Origin: Owenia fusiformis
Taxonomy: Eukaryota > Annelida > Polychaeta > Sabellida > Oweniidae
Direction: 5' to 3'
DNA: 64,000 bases
Assembly: GCA_903813345.2 (NCBI GenBank)
Contig: CAIIXF020000006.1
Location: 31,168,024 to 31,232,023 of the forward strand
Under the pieces are notes generated by a model, which made no database searches, was not told the DNA's origin, and saw nothing but the letters and a program-made list of their open reading frames with translations. The translations under genes were made by a program, and so were the position numbers. This document shows, in pieces, positions 46,601-58,692 of the stretch (positions are counted from its first letter, which is position 1; every line of letters begins with the position of its first letter).

Positions 46601-49059
46601 TAATTTGAAAGGAGTAGCATTAGAATGTGGTGGGAAAAGCCCTAACATTGTATTTGCTGATTGTGACAGTGAGTATGTGAGCGAACTTGAAATCAAACTT
46701 ACTACGATTATGATAGTAGGTGATTTGTCCAACTTACCTGCCAACAATTGATATGTATACATTTTAAATATTACTATCAAAGCATTCAAGCTCATTGAAT
46801 TCAATCCGTGTATTGCTCTCTTCATCCCAATTTATATAGTATGATTTTGATTATAGTGGACTACGCAGTTGAAATGAGTCACAATGCCCAGTTCTTCAAT
46901 ATGGGACAGGTGTGCTGTGCTGGTTCAAGAACTTTTGTACAGGAGGACATTTATGATTCGTTTGTGGAGAAGAGCGTTGCCAGAGCAAAGAAGCGCACGA
47001 TTGGCAACCCATTCGACCCTACAACAGAGTCTGGTCCCCAGGTAACAAAATCGTGTACTTTATCATTTCTGTTTTGTGTGTGACTTATATTTTTGAAGAT
47101 TGAAAATATTTAATGAAACGCAACATGTTGTCGATCATGAGAGTGCTAGGAAACTCCAGTCTAGTACACTACTTAGGTGATCGGTTGTGAATTGGTCATT
47201 GACCATTCATGTTTTCATAGTAGATATGACACCAAAGAGTGATGCAGGACGCATTTGTTTTCGGGGTTGGTTACTAACGTCATCTGCTAATATGGAAAGA
47301 AAGTCAGACTATTTTTTGGAAATATATTGTATCTGAATTTAAACTACATCTTTATTTTTCAGATTGATGACATTCAGTATGAAAAGATCTTAGAGTTGAT
47401 TGAGAGTGGAAAGAAGGAGGGTGCTAAGCTAGAATGTGGAGGGGGCAAGAAAGGAGATAAGGGCTATTTTATAGAGTCCACTGTCTTCTCAAATGTCACA
47501 GATGACATGAGGATTGCCAAAGAAGAGGTAGGCTTTAGCAAACTTCATAGAAGACGCGTACACTGAGATTCATTCACTGATTCATATAATTAGCGGTGCA
47601 ATCCATCACCCAAAGCGATCATTTTACATGTTTTTGTTTAGATTTTTGGACCAGTTCAACAGATAATCAAGTTCAAGGATATTAAAGAAGTTATACCTCG
47701 TGCGAACAAAACGACATATGGATTGGCATCAGGCGTGTTCACCAAGGATATTGATAAAGCTTTAATGATTGCAAACGCCATGCAAGCTGGCACCGTTTGG
47801 TAAGTTTCCAATTTTAAGTGGGAGCTAAAATCTTAAAATGACAACTTCCGCACTTGAAATTGATTTACTACTGAGGATGCTCCTCTGACGTCAAATGGTC
47901 ATATTGATTTATGCAATAAAAAGATCCCCAGTTCCTGGTCCGACCGACCCTTGTAATAATGCATGTGTCAAAAATATGAATATTGTAGAAATGCTATTGA
48001 GTGAAAAGGTGCAAATTATTTTCCTATATTTCCGAGGGGAGATTTTCCGAAAATGCGGCAGTCACTTTTTGTTTTATTATACTACTTCTTCATTAGTACT
48101 TTTCATCTTCCCTGGAAGCAGTAACTTAGGGTTTTCTAGGGAATGAGTTCATTCTGCTTATATATTTTAGGGTGAATACATTCCTTGCTGGTGGTGGAGC
48201 ACATGCTCCGTTTGGAGGTTACAAGATGTCCGGTGTAGGAAGAGAACAGTACGTTAAACATTTGATTATACCACCCATTATCCATTCAGAACAAAACTAG
48301 ATATAATCTAAATGTACATAAATTGGAGACTTACTACTATACTAAAATACATGTTCAACTCGGATCAGTATGCCCGTTTAACGTAACGGATTCTTAACTT
48401 ATTTGCCATTTTAATCTAAGCTCGATGTTGCATTGCATTTGTCTTTTTTCGTCTATTTCAGAGGAAGTTATGGAGTAGATGAATATCTTGAAATCAAAAC
48501 CGTAAGCTATTTCTTTTATTCAACTGGAAAAAACAAACAAAGGTGCATTTTGTATGGACATGCCTAAACATTCGACCATTATTCACCTGTTAGTCAGTCA
48601 ACTGTGCAGTTGAAGCTCAATGATAATGTTGATGAATTCTATGATTATAGATTACAATGATCTTTTCAATAACATCAACAAGGATATACCAGATAGATGG
48701 TATTTTTACAAACAATATTCAAGTTTTACCTTATTTTTGCATGAAAAGACAACTATCTCCAATTTTCCTATGACATAATCAATATAGCCAATATACTATA
48801 TGATAGCTTATTTGATGTAGCAACTGGTTTGGATACATGGTGTGAATGGTGCCACACGTTTAGAAAGTATTTCATAAGTATATCTTATCAATTTGAATTC
48901 ATTATTTTGTTCTCCCTGTATTCGTCACCATCTTGTGTTTACTATAATTTTACTTTTGATGAAATTATTATTTCATATTCATAATAGAACTAGCCTAAAT
49001 AAATTAAATTTAAACATTATTTTCAGGTGGTTGTCAAGATTCCACAAAAGAACTCGTAA
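43605..49059 (+). CDS. ALDH1A: ALDH1A-type cytosolic aldehyde dehydrogenase
   Basis: Thirteen coding exons join without phase error to 496 residues: 43605-43652, 43859-43963, 44128-44268, 45080-45209, 45733-45794, 46089-46217, 46452-46668, 46857-47041, 47363-47527, 47642-47799, 48171-48248, 48462-48501 and 49027-49059. Key residues seen: WNFPL with oxyanion Asn164, NAD-site Lys187 and GSTEVG (240-245), general-base Glu263 in LECGGKSPN, catalytic Cys297 in [14 protein letters not shown] (394-398), PFGGYKMSG, and the C-terminal QKNS shared by ALDH1A and ALDH2. The family oxidises aldehydes with NAD; ALDH1A members make retinoic acid from retinal. No mitochondrial presequence precedes [10 protein letters not shown], and exon 9 ([25 protein letters not shown]) is closer to ALDH1A than ALDH2, so I call it cytosolic ALDH1A-like. 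The substrate-channel loop at 450-459 differs from vertebrate forms. A stretch just upstream (43543-43604) may be 5' UTR behind an acceptor. Confidence 0.95.
44300..44898. mobile_element. palindromic MITE in ALDH1A intron 3, TA TSD
   Basis: TA, then CAGGGTGGTCCAAAAAATTG, and at the other end the inverse CCACCCTG followed by TA. The arms stay complementary almost to the centre (TTTGATATGACCCC near 44468 against GGGGTCATATCAAA near 44724). Ends and TA duplication fit Tc1/mariner-type non-autonomous elements. Confidence 0.8.
45262..45420 (-). mobile_element. possible LINE/SINE tail in ALDH1A intron 4
   Basis: TTCAATTCAATTCAATTTGT followed by TTATTTCATAAACACAC reads, on the minus strand, as an end with an (ATTGA)n tail of the kind seen at 30875. 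No coding part recognised. Confidence 0.35.
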
Positions 49060-49455
49060 GACCTGATCAAACACAATTGAACAACGACCGGATGATGTTA
49101 CACTCTCTTCACATTTTAATCTCATGTTATGGTTGGAGATGTCTTACAGCTAAATATCAACAATTGTAGAATGATATCTAGAACATACATCTAGAAAATT
49201 CAAAAGACAATAGTTTTACCATGAAATATCATCTCTTCCTTTGCAGAACACGTTCTTTATCTTCCGCAGCGCAACAAATCATCTTATATTGGCTTGGACC
49301 TTGTATTTGGGTTATCCACAGTAATAAACAGATTCTGAATCACGTTGTCAACGTTAACTTTATGTTTACTATAGTTATATTGTGATATCTTCAAACATTA
49401 AAAGTTTTGCATTAACTATTTTATATGATGATTGAATAAAGAAATATTTTGAAAT
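49060..49455 (+). promoter_or_regulatory. ALDH1A 3' UTR with polyadenylation signals
   Basis: After the TAA at 49057-49059 the terminal exon runs on without a coding signal. AATAAA occurs at 49323-49328 and again at 49435-49440; the second is followed by AT-rich sequence and is the better candidate for the main cleavage signal. The 3' end itself is inferred. Confidence 0.55.
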
Positions 49456-49704
49456 ATTAACTATGTTGTATTAGAGATGAGACGGACGAAAACTATATGT
49501 TTACAGAAAAACAGCACTCAGAGACGTTTTTCAGTATGTGCAGAATTAAATGTTAAGCCTTGCATCAAGTCTCTGTATCCCTCCCATCCCATCTTCCATT
49601 TATATTTGACCTCCAGCCTGTTGAGGTGAGGTATACGAGTATATTGGGGGTTCATGTACTAGTAGCTATAGCAAGAAAGACCAACATCGAGTGCAACCTG
49701 TATA

Positions 49705-50291
49705 CAGGGTGTCAAATAAGTCCCGTCCCCCTGCTACATCTAAAATCTTAACAGAAGGTACCTAGTGTGATATACCATTGGAAAGATCATCCAAAGTTAT
49801 GTTAACTCACCAACTCTCAAGTATTTTGAATGAAATTTTTATGATGTCTTTTAAAATTAACGTGCCCTCCTTTAAGTAGCTTTTTTGCGTCAAAATGACA
49901 AGGATATGACCTCAGAAATACATCAAAAAGTTAATCTTTTTCACATTCCACTTGTTACAAAAAGGGTTTCACCACTCTCCTTGCACCTCTATTTTCTACA
50001 CATCTAACCCTATCCAGAAATAGGTTAAATTCATCGCCATAAACATATTTAGTCATATTTTGGTCCCGTGACCTTTCTTATACACGATTTTTAAAATCGT
50101 GCCAAATACGCCAAATTGTCATATTTCTAGGCATATGGTAACCTCAATTGATACAATGTAAAATTTCTGAGACGTGTCAAATATATGCCAATCAACGTGA
50201 CTTTGGAAGATCTTTCCAATGATATATCACACTTGGTACCAAATATCTTGGTTTTGGCTGTAGAGGGGGACGGGACTTATTTGACACCCTG
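49705..50291. mobile_element. MITE, CAGGGTGTC ends, TA TSD
   Basis: TA plus CAGGGTGTCAAATAAGTCCC on the left; GGGACTTATTTGACACCCTG plus TA on the right. Inverted arms share AGATCATCCAAAGT or relatives. No gene inside. Confidence 0.8.
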
Positions 50292-51825
50292 TAGATGTAA
50301 CATAGAAATATTATCATAGTTAATGCCATTTGTACGGTTCCTTCCATTTGAAATTAGTGAAGGTAAGGTTGATCATTACATGGAGTCGTGTCATGAAACT
50401 TACCAGAACTTTAATTCATACACGATTACCACCAAAAAAAGTTGGAATATTAAACGTTTATGACCAACAGTGTTTAAAATATGGTTGCTACTGTACAAAA
50501 TTGTATAGCATTGTTGATAAGGATATATGTCACGATATAGGTTTTATTCAATTAAGTGCAAGGCAAAGATAACTACAATGTATCTTACAAAAGTCTAAGT
50601 CCAAAAGTAGCACAAAATAAATAACCCAAAAATCGCTAACCAAGATCGTGACACTGATGTTGATAAGGTATCTGACACACTTTCAAAGGTCAAGTAAAAC
50701 ACTATTCGTATCTTTGTCAATTACTTTACAATGTTAAAGAAAACGCCCCATTTTTCAATTCTATGTTAAATCTTGACCAGTTTCGATTTTGACATCATGC
50801 TTGATATCACGCGAATTACCACCAGTGATGTTTGCGTTTAAAGATATGCCTGATTTGCACCATATTGGTCCCTGGTCCTTATACCTGAGTATAACTGACT
50901 TTGATTCAGTTGCAAAAGCAACAAAACTTGTGACAGTTTCAATGACTTGCTGTATTTTGTTCACTCTTTGGATAATTTGTCCCGGGAATTTGGTAAGGAA
51001 TTACAGCTAGCCCCCTCGCATACAGATTTCGAGGTTCCAATATCACGCAAGAACGTTTCTTGTGTTAATGGAAATTACAGAGTTGCGGTTGGGTGTATAA
51101 GCTTACTTAAAACATTTTTTATCAACATCAACACTGTATTATTTAAGGAATATAGACCGAGTTTAAATGATTTATGGGGTAATATATAACCGAAGATTTT
51201 ATTCTGTTCATTATTAAAAGACCGAAATCGCGTAGCGATTGAGGTCTTTGGCAATGGCCAGAATAAAATTTGAGGTCATATACTGTAGCGACATAAATCA
51301 TAAAATCTAGGTCTTTGTTACATCTAATATGATAAACAGCAAAGAATCACGACTATTTGCATTTAAGAATTTTAGCGGTCATACATACTCCAATATAGAC
51401 CAGTAAATCAATTGCTCTAGCTATTGTGACGTTACGTATCATATTAGGATTTTCTATTTAAGAACTTATTAGTCTATATTTGGGAGAATTTAAACATTTT
51501 TCACCCATTTTTGCAGATGGATCTTTTTGGTAGATATTGTATTTGAGATTGTAAGGAATAGATTGGTGAGTCTAGTTCAATATCCTAGATGCGAGCAGAA
51601 ATAATCTTGATTTACGTCATTAAAAATTCAAAATTCAGTCAAACTGTTGTCATATTCGGAATCTACATGTAAAATTCCATCTAGAAATGTGGTTTTGAAA
51701 AGATTTTATCAACTTTGAAAATCTAATTTTCTTTGAAAATGTGACTTCTAAGTCGGGGAGATTCCCCATAGACCCCATGTTGTAAAGTCACAAAAAGTGA
51801 AATATCTTGTGTTGGGCATATGATA
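50292..51825. other. gene-free stretch downstream of ALDH1A
   Basis: Overlapping frames at 50789-51010 and 50947-51189 are compositionally protein-like but end in stops without splice sites; possibly a decayed transposon protein. AGACCGAAATCGCGTAGCGA at about 51220 is a GC-rich palindromic word. 51580-51780 resembles 6810-7010 (AGTCGGGGAGATTCCCCATA), a dispersed repeat. Confidence 0.4.
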
Positions 51826-52016
51826 TATAGGTTATTTACTGGGAAGGATTGAATATGGGTTTTATTCCGAGGGACAATATGATATTGACCGAAGGGTAAT
51901 ATGATATTGACCGAGGGAGCGCAGCGACCGAGTGTCAATATGATATTTCCCAAGGTCAATATCATATTTTCCGAGGAATGAAACCCATATTCAATCCCGA
52001 CCAGAAATAACCTATT
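51826..52016. mobile_element. short palindromic element, TAGGTTATTT ends
   Basis: TAGGTTATTTACTGGGAAGG against the inverse of CCAGAAATAACCTA, with GAATATGGGTTTTATTCC mirrored and ACAATATGATATTGACC boxes inside. Likely TA-flanked MITE. Confidence 0.6.
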
Positions 52017-52112
52017 TATTCCATAATACATTCCACTAAAATGTTACATTTTGAAAATGCTTTTATCAATTAGGTAAGGTTAAAAATAACAGGAAAACCA
52101 AAAATAGGTTAG

Positions 52113-52235
52113 TACGTTCCAATACGATTTTTTCCCGGGGACAATACGATTTTTTCATGTGATACGCTCCAATACGATTTTTTCCCGGGGACAATACGAT
52201 TTTTTCATGTAATACGATTCAATACGATTTTTATT
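52113..52235 (+). repeat. 50-bp direct repeat, about 2.4 copies
   Basis: Unit TACGTTCCAATACGATTTTT plus TCCCGGGGACAATACGATTT and TTTCATGTGA, repeated at 52163 and partly at 52213. Non-coding. Confidence 0.85.
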
Positions 52236-52640
52236 CCTTCATAATTCCCTTGGAAAACAGTAGTATTAGATCTATGGAATAATTTCTTTTATTATGCACC
52301 TCATTAAAATACTCAAATCTGATTGGTTAAGAGCTGCAGGGTCTATTGCCATACGTGGCAGCAAGATCTCGTTCTATCCAGTATTGAAGCAACGAGATCT
52401 CCAACCATCCCGTATACCAGAATACCTATCCTCGAAAAAATAATTTCGACGAGTCCAATTGTCGATGACGTCATTTTCTTAGAATCTCTTCCATGTTGAA
52501 TTTGAGACGAATGCGAGGGAGAAATGATTTGCGTGATATGAGAGAAGGGGATTTCTATTCAATTTGCTTGTAATTTTGTCACCCCTAGATCTGATTCTGC
52601 CTTTAATATCTGGTCTGTTGATTAATGGCATAGCTTGTTA

Positions 52641-54712
52641 CACGCCTTACCATCGACAAGGTACAGTCACGTGACAGTGACAAAATATACCGTAGTACAC
52701 TTTTGATGTACTATGTCACTATTAACTGATTTTAAGCAAAGACTATGATGTAGGTTTGATGCAGGTTTTCAAAAATAAATTTGAGGAATACATAAAGCAT
52801 TTCATGTTTGATTTCGCGTGTATTCGATTTCAAAGACATTTATTTTTCTAATTACGTTAAAAGATCTTCGAGCAGTGCTCGATTTTTTTCGTTGTAACAT
52901 GGACGTATATCATCAGTCTACCCATACAATTGTTTGGTTGGAAAAATGTTGTTTTTTACACATTTCCTTTGATAATTTTCTCCATTGACGTCTCAGAGTG
53001 TCGAATATTTTTATGAGAATGTGTTTCTCTAAACTACACAGTTTAAGACGGGTGAAGATTTAATAAATATTCATGCATTTGGTATAATTTAAAAAATCAG
53101 AAATGTACGTTGTCAACTCACAGTGTATGTTGTCCCTGTAATTGAAATTCAACGAACATGCTACTGTATCCCTAGTACAGATAAACAGGTAAAAGTGATT
53201 TTTTCGTTGAATGCTATTTTATTTTATGAAAGTGTTAATATGGTGATTAATATGTGACCATGGCGTGTTATTTTCCGACCTCTTTGACCACTTGGCGTCG
53301 GTACGTTACGTTATGTTTAGTTGCATGGAGAGATCTATACTAGCTAATCCAAGATGACTTTCAAAATTTATGCTACAGGGTGTCCCGAAAGTATGGGCCC
53401 CCTAGGCAGACATATACCAATGTCTCCATAGTATGTGTCATATATCATTTTAAAGCTCATCCAAAGTTACATTAATTTGCCGAGTATCATGGTTCAACTC
53501 ACAAATGGAAACAAGTTACAGGAATTTCAAAAGTTAGTGTTTGGCCAAAATTAAAGTCAGTTTTACACCAAAGCAATAGTCGGTGTGTCTCCTTAGCCGC
53601 CATGTTAACAGCAGCAATACTTTCCATATATGACCTTAAACAGGCTTCTAATAGGGATATGGCGTTTTGTTATCCTCATAAAACCCTTTTAAGGCATAAG
53701 AAGAGTTTCCTTGGAGTATCTACCCTAAACGTCATCTTTTTAGAACTCAATATCCATCCTATATTCGAGAATAGCATCTATATTTTCTGTCACATTCAGG
53801 TCAGGGCTGTTTCCAGGATACTGAAATCTTTTTGGCAAAACTCTAATTTTTAAAATGCCTGTTACTTTTTACCATTTGAACCATCATATGTAACTTTGGA
53901 TAAGCTTAAAAATGATATATGACACATACAACTATGGAGAAATTGGTATATGTCTGCCTAGGGGGGGGGGCAAACTTTGGGACACTCTGTATATCTGGAA
54001 AGTGCAGAAGTTCAAAAGCCAGGTTATGGAACACAAAAAAAGAATTAGTAACATTGAAATTTAATCATATCAATGACAATTTTATGGATTAACGGACAAA
54101 ATATTAGAGTAAATATATCTGATATGCCTATCATGATTATCACTTTATTATCAAATATGTTCCTTCTATTACACGTACATTATAGCATTTCATTCACTGT
54201 AAAATTAACTGTGAATTGAGATCTGTAAGGCCAATGTGACAACATACATTCGAGTTGACAACATACATTATCTATTTTTCGTAGTAGCATCCAAAGTAAA
54301 AGGCGGTTTTGCATTAACTCTGGATGTATATTTGTATACTTATCTTAAGTTGTGTTAGTCGTAGTTTGGCTGTTATTTGCATAGCAAAACAAAAATTAGA
54401 GAGAATTTTGCGAAATTCAGTCAGGATTTAGAGATCCCTGACGTACTGGGTAGATCTATAACAAGATGTTGAAGTTGCTGAGGATCATTTGAAGTAGATA
54501 TGCACATTTGCAACTTAATTACAAATCGAATGCAACAACTACCTGATGATGAACTGACACAATATTGATCAAATCAATGCTAGTTCCTGCCTCGCTTCTT
54601 CATTCTAGAAAATGGCGATCTAAAATGGCGGAAATGACATAGTACATCAAAAGTGTACTACGGTATATTTTGTCACTGTCACGTGACTGTACCTTGTCGA
54701 TGGTCAGGCGTG
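52641..54712. mobile_element. palindromic element, CACGCCTTACC ends, 5-bp TSD
   Basis: Ends CACGCCTTACCATCGACAAG and its inverted counterpart are flanked by TGTTA on both sides (52636-52640 and 54713-54717). The subterminal sequence GGTACAGTCACGTGACAGTG is mirrored. Terminal bases resemble those of 40943-42734, so the two are probably related families. A TA-flanked element is nested at 53376-53989. Confidence 0.78.
53376..53989. mobile_element. MITE, CAGGGTGTCC ends, TA TSD, nested
   Basis: TA plus CAGGGTGTCCCGAAAGTATG on the left; the right end reads CAAACTTTGGGACACTCTG plus TA, preceded by TATGTCTGCCTAGGGGG. It lies within the 52641-54712 element, so it arrived later. Confidence 0.78.
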
Positions 54713-54717
54713 TGTTA

Positions 54718-55740
54718 TAGACATCAAGATAATTAAGGAATATGCTAAATATATAAGCACTAGTGCCAAAGGGAAAGGACTAAAAGTTGTAATGGAACTT
54801 ATCAAACTCTAAGTGTCTGATACCCCCTTGGCCGCCACCATTCAAGAACCAATATCACAATCCAGGACCAGTCTAAGACCAAGGCCGGGGCATTTCATTC
54901 ATACTGAAGTCATTACATAGATTAAAACATCACAACGACGTGTTGTATTCGTAAACTAGCCGGTGAAAATTATTACAAACGAAGGTGGTAAATCTGTCAT
55001 CTAAGCTGGGGTTTTCCCTCCTCTTTGTTGGCCTCTGTTGGCATTGACTATCCTTAAAGCCCGGGCCTGTAGCAGACATTAAAATCGTACCGAACGAAAA
55101 AAAGACAAATGCCCGGATGTTATGTGATACTAAAATACACCTAGATATAATGCCTAACAAAAAAAAACTTAGCCACTTGCACTTCGTTCTAATACTATTT
55201 GATGTGTGATTTTGGGATAAAATATTATTATATACATTCAATTATTTCAGTGTTTTCCTGAAATTTATATGGAAATAGGAAAATGTTTGTGTTGAAATTT
55301 CAGATGATAAAATAGGGTTGGCATTTTTCAGATTGCTTATAACTCCTTACCTCCGTTTCTTGTTTCCTTAAGGGTCTTAAATAAATTTTCAAAAAATAAA
55401 TTTGCATTTCTATATAAATTTATATATATCATCAAAAACCAAAATACCTTTTAATGCAATAAAACACATATAAATTCCCGAGGACTCCAATTGAGGTGTG
55501 TTTTAGTATCGCCCCCGGATGTTGTTGTAATTCGATAATGAAAAATTCTTGATTTTCACATATTTTGATTTATTACAAATGATTAATAAACATTTGAAGG
55601 TGGAGAACAGCATAAGATCGATGAAGTTTATACAGCGATTCCATTGGGATATACCATATGCGATACAACCATCAATCTGGTAGGTTGAACTCCAATCAAA
55701 AATATTGTTCGTCAATTTTCAAATTTTCTTCCATTTTTGC
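54718..55740. other. gene-free stretch
   Basis: No recognised gene. A minus-strand frame at 54930-55241 has no family signature. Confidence 0.4.
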
Positions 55741-55746
55741 CATAGG

Positions 55747-57281
55747 CAGGCGCGTATCGTGGTCATTTTGCAAGGGTACGCCCCTGTATGTGGATGAATA
55801 ATGTGTGAAGATGAATGCGATTTTTGGCGTATGATTTTTCGTGCAGACAGCTACCATAGGTCTTATATTTGGCCAAACACCCTCAATGAGAGTTTGTTTT
55901 CTCTCTACAGAAGTAATACACTCCCTTAATGAATTTGCATCGATAATGTTGTCATAGCTGGGGCCATTTCTGCAATAGACGTGGTATTAATTAATTGATT
56001 AGTAACCCGTGAATTACAGGCCCCCAAAAATAAAAACACTTCACCAGACGAAAATAGAGAAAGTCGTCTGCACAAGGCCGTGCGAATTTGGAAATGCTCT
56101 ATCAATGGCTTAAGGTCTCATGGAAGTTAACAGGAAATGACAAAACAAAAAATGACAAAGCCATGCTGGATTTTGAAAATTTTTTGAACCAAGATAACAG
56201 AGTTCTGTTTGGACCTCCAGTCAGTTTAACTAGTTCCAAATATCATTTACATGACCAGGAACACAATTGAAATGGTCAGAATGACCATAAACATGATAAA
56301 ATAACCTTTTAAGCCCTCTGAAAATGTGACTGAAAAATAGCTAAAAGTAGGTGCTCAGGAAAGGTCAATGAACAGAATCATTTGATTTTTTCAGAATATG
56401 TGTCCAATATATTGCTCTAAATGACACAATCTTTGAAATTTTAAAAAATCGTCTGAAACAATAATGGCTGTAGTAAAAAGGAAAATAGATCGATTTTCAA
56501 TTCAGTTTTTTTCAATTTTTTCTTTTTCTAAGAATGATATCAAATTTTTTTGAATTGTATCATTTAGAGCAATATATTGGGCACATTTTCTGAAAAAGTC
56601 AAAATATTCTGTTCAGTGACCTTTCCTGAGCACCTACTCTTAGCTATTTTTTAGTCACATTTTCAGAGGGCTGAAAAGGTTATTCTATCATGTTTATGGT
56701 CATTCTGACCATTTCAACTGTGTTCCTGGTCATGTAAATGATATGTGGAACTAGTTAAACTGACTGGAGGTCCAAACAGAACTCTGTTATCTTGGTTCAA
56801 AAAATTTTCAAAATCCAGCATGGCTTTGTCATTTTTTGTTTTGTCACTTCCTGTTAACTTCCATGAGACCTTAATCAATGTAGTTAAAACTAAATCCACT
56901 TATCGTACGGTTTAAATGATTAAATTACTTATTACATTCAATAATGTCAAGTGATACTCAGGTTTTTATACGTACTGAATTTGCTGATTTTGAGCGTGTA
57001 CTCTGCCGGGATTCGCCATCATCCCCATACGGCCTTGAAGAAGCGTACAAGAATGACGCAACTCTTTGAATCAAAAATTTGAATCTTTGAATCACGAAAA
57101 CAGTGAATGACAATGAGGGAATCGAGAACTTATTAGTGTTAATACACTTGTACAACAAAGGTTTACACATCATCAAAGAAAATAACAGTAAAATACTGAA
57201 TTTCATGTTTTTTTCAAAATATTTTTTCAAATTCAAACAGTACGCCTGGGCGTATTTTGCGTACATGACGACACGCGCCTG
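55747..57281. mobile_element. DNA transposon, CAGGCGCGT ends, ATAGG TSD
   Basis: Ends CAGGCGCGTATCGTGGTCAT and the inverse of CAGGCGCGTGTCGTCATG are flanked by ATAGG (55742-55746 and 57282-57286). No transposase frame. The 5-bp duplication and CAG/CTG ends recall the element at 21602. A second palindrome is nested at about 56100-56880. Confidence 0.72.
56100..56880. mobile_element. nested palindromic element
   Basis: Two inverted arms of about 270 bp or more, each containing GGCTTAAGGTCTCATGGAAG or its close relative, CAAGATAACAGAGTTCTG, and AATATATTGCTCTAAATGA. The same 54-codon peptide is read from both arms in opposite directions, which shows the arm symmetry and not a gene. Confidence 0.75.
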
Positions 57282-57363
57282 ATAGGCCCAGGTTAAGTAC
57301 TGAAGTAATCCATACATATAATTCATATGCATGGATTACTACAGTACGTAACCTGGGCCTATG
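57282..57363. repeat. hairpin ATAGGCCCAGGTTA
   Basis: ATAGGCCCAGGTTAAGTACTG pairs with CAGTACGTAACCTGGGCCTAT around a short loop (ATAATTCATATGCAT). It directly abuts the element at 55747 and may be the remainder of the target element. Confidence 0.7.
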
Positions 57364-58636
57364 ATATTACCCAAGCCTTTCTAGGCTAGTCAAGTTATTT
57401 ACTCCTGTAGCCAAAATTTACCAAGTAGGGGGTCTATTTTTACCTTGGACGCGGGTTCATTTTTATAACGATACGGGGGAGGAGGGTTGAGAAGGGCTGG
57501 AGGAGGTTTGCACAACAGAAATAGTTTCAAGGAACCAATCAAATATAGTATGTGTATTCTCAAATAGCTAGTATAAATGTGCGATTGATTGCTAGCGCAA
57601 AAATAGTCATCTTTCTGGGATTGGGGTTTGTTGATCTTGCAGAAATGGGGTTGTTCCTGGCTAGGGATTTGTTTTATAACGAAAGGGGTCAAGGGAGATG
57701 GTTGCACGAACCCCATGAACTCCTCTCGCTTTGCCCATGTAGATCTGAGCCAGACATTTTCCAATGGAAAAACTGGGTGATGTACTATTGACAAGACACA
57801 CTGCTTGTTAATGTACAATATGCAATGATATATAATAAATATTATTATATTTATGTGTTTGTTCCTGGTATTACAATTTGTATTTCTAGTATGTTTCCAA
57901 ATAAATAAGAAATGAATAACGAAATGAAGCAAAAACAAAATTCCTTATGCAAACTGTGTGTGATTACGTAGAATATCGAATACCCTTGAGAAGTTTCGAT
58001 TGCTTATTCAATTGATTCCATTTAGTATAACAAAACAACAGGAATCTTGAAATATCTCACATTAATTGTATGTACTGTTATCCATCATATTGGTGACTGG
58101 TGTCCAATTCAACTCCAAGTAAGATACATCAGTTTTATGAAGTAATCTTCGGAGAAATGCATCTTCGTTCTACAAAAGATTAAATCATGTCACACTCGTG
58201 ATACATCACATCACCTGACATTATTGGGCAAAAATTAAAAGAGAGTTGACAAAATTTTGAGCACATTTCTACATCAAAATAACCAACAAAACACCACATT
58301 TGTGTGTAAGTTATTCACTATTTATTACAAGTAAGTGTTTAGGTTTGCATTGAACACAATATTTGTGTTTGATGGCTAAGGGTTTTTTCCATTAGAGCTT
58401 GTCTGGCCCAGTTCTGCATTTGAAGCATTCTCAGGCATGGGGTGTTTTAAAATACGAAATTCCAACTAATATGAAGTAATAAAATGTAAATTATTGGCCA
58501 TTTTTATCTAATATTGATAATTACATGAACCAGTTTTTAAACGATGGCACAAAATAGGTGCAAACAACACAGTATTAAGAACAAAACATTTGTTTTGACA
58601 TTTTGCTTTCAAATATTTTATGATGTTATCTTTCAG
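57364..58636. other. gene-free stretch before RUNDC1
   Basis: A 179-codon minus-strand frame (57938-57399) is low-complexity and comes from a directly repeated 60-bp motif (TTTATAACGATACGGGGG and TTTATAACGAAAGGGGTC). Promoter and first non-coding exon of RUNDC1 may lie here but were not located. Confidence 0.4.
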
Positions 58637-58692
58637 AAATCATTTAATTCTGCCCTTATAAAAGTGAGTTTCATAACATTGATGATTGCAAT

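Noticed and set aside
56088-56899. Two near-identical ~60-codon peptides on opposite strands (MLDFENFLNQDNRVLFGPP)
   Set aside because: They lie in the two arms of one palindrome; the identity reflects arm symmetry, not protein selection.
57399-57938. 179-codon minus-strand frame
   Set aside because: Low-complexity start and a C-terminal part built from a direct repeat; no family signature.
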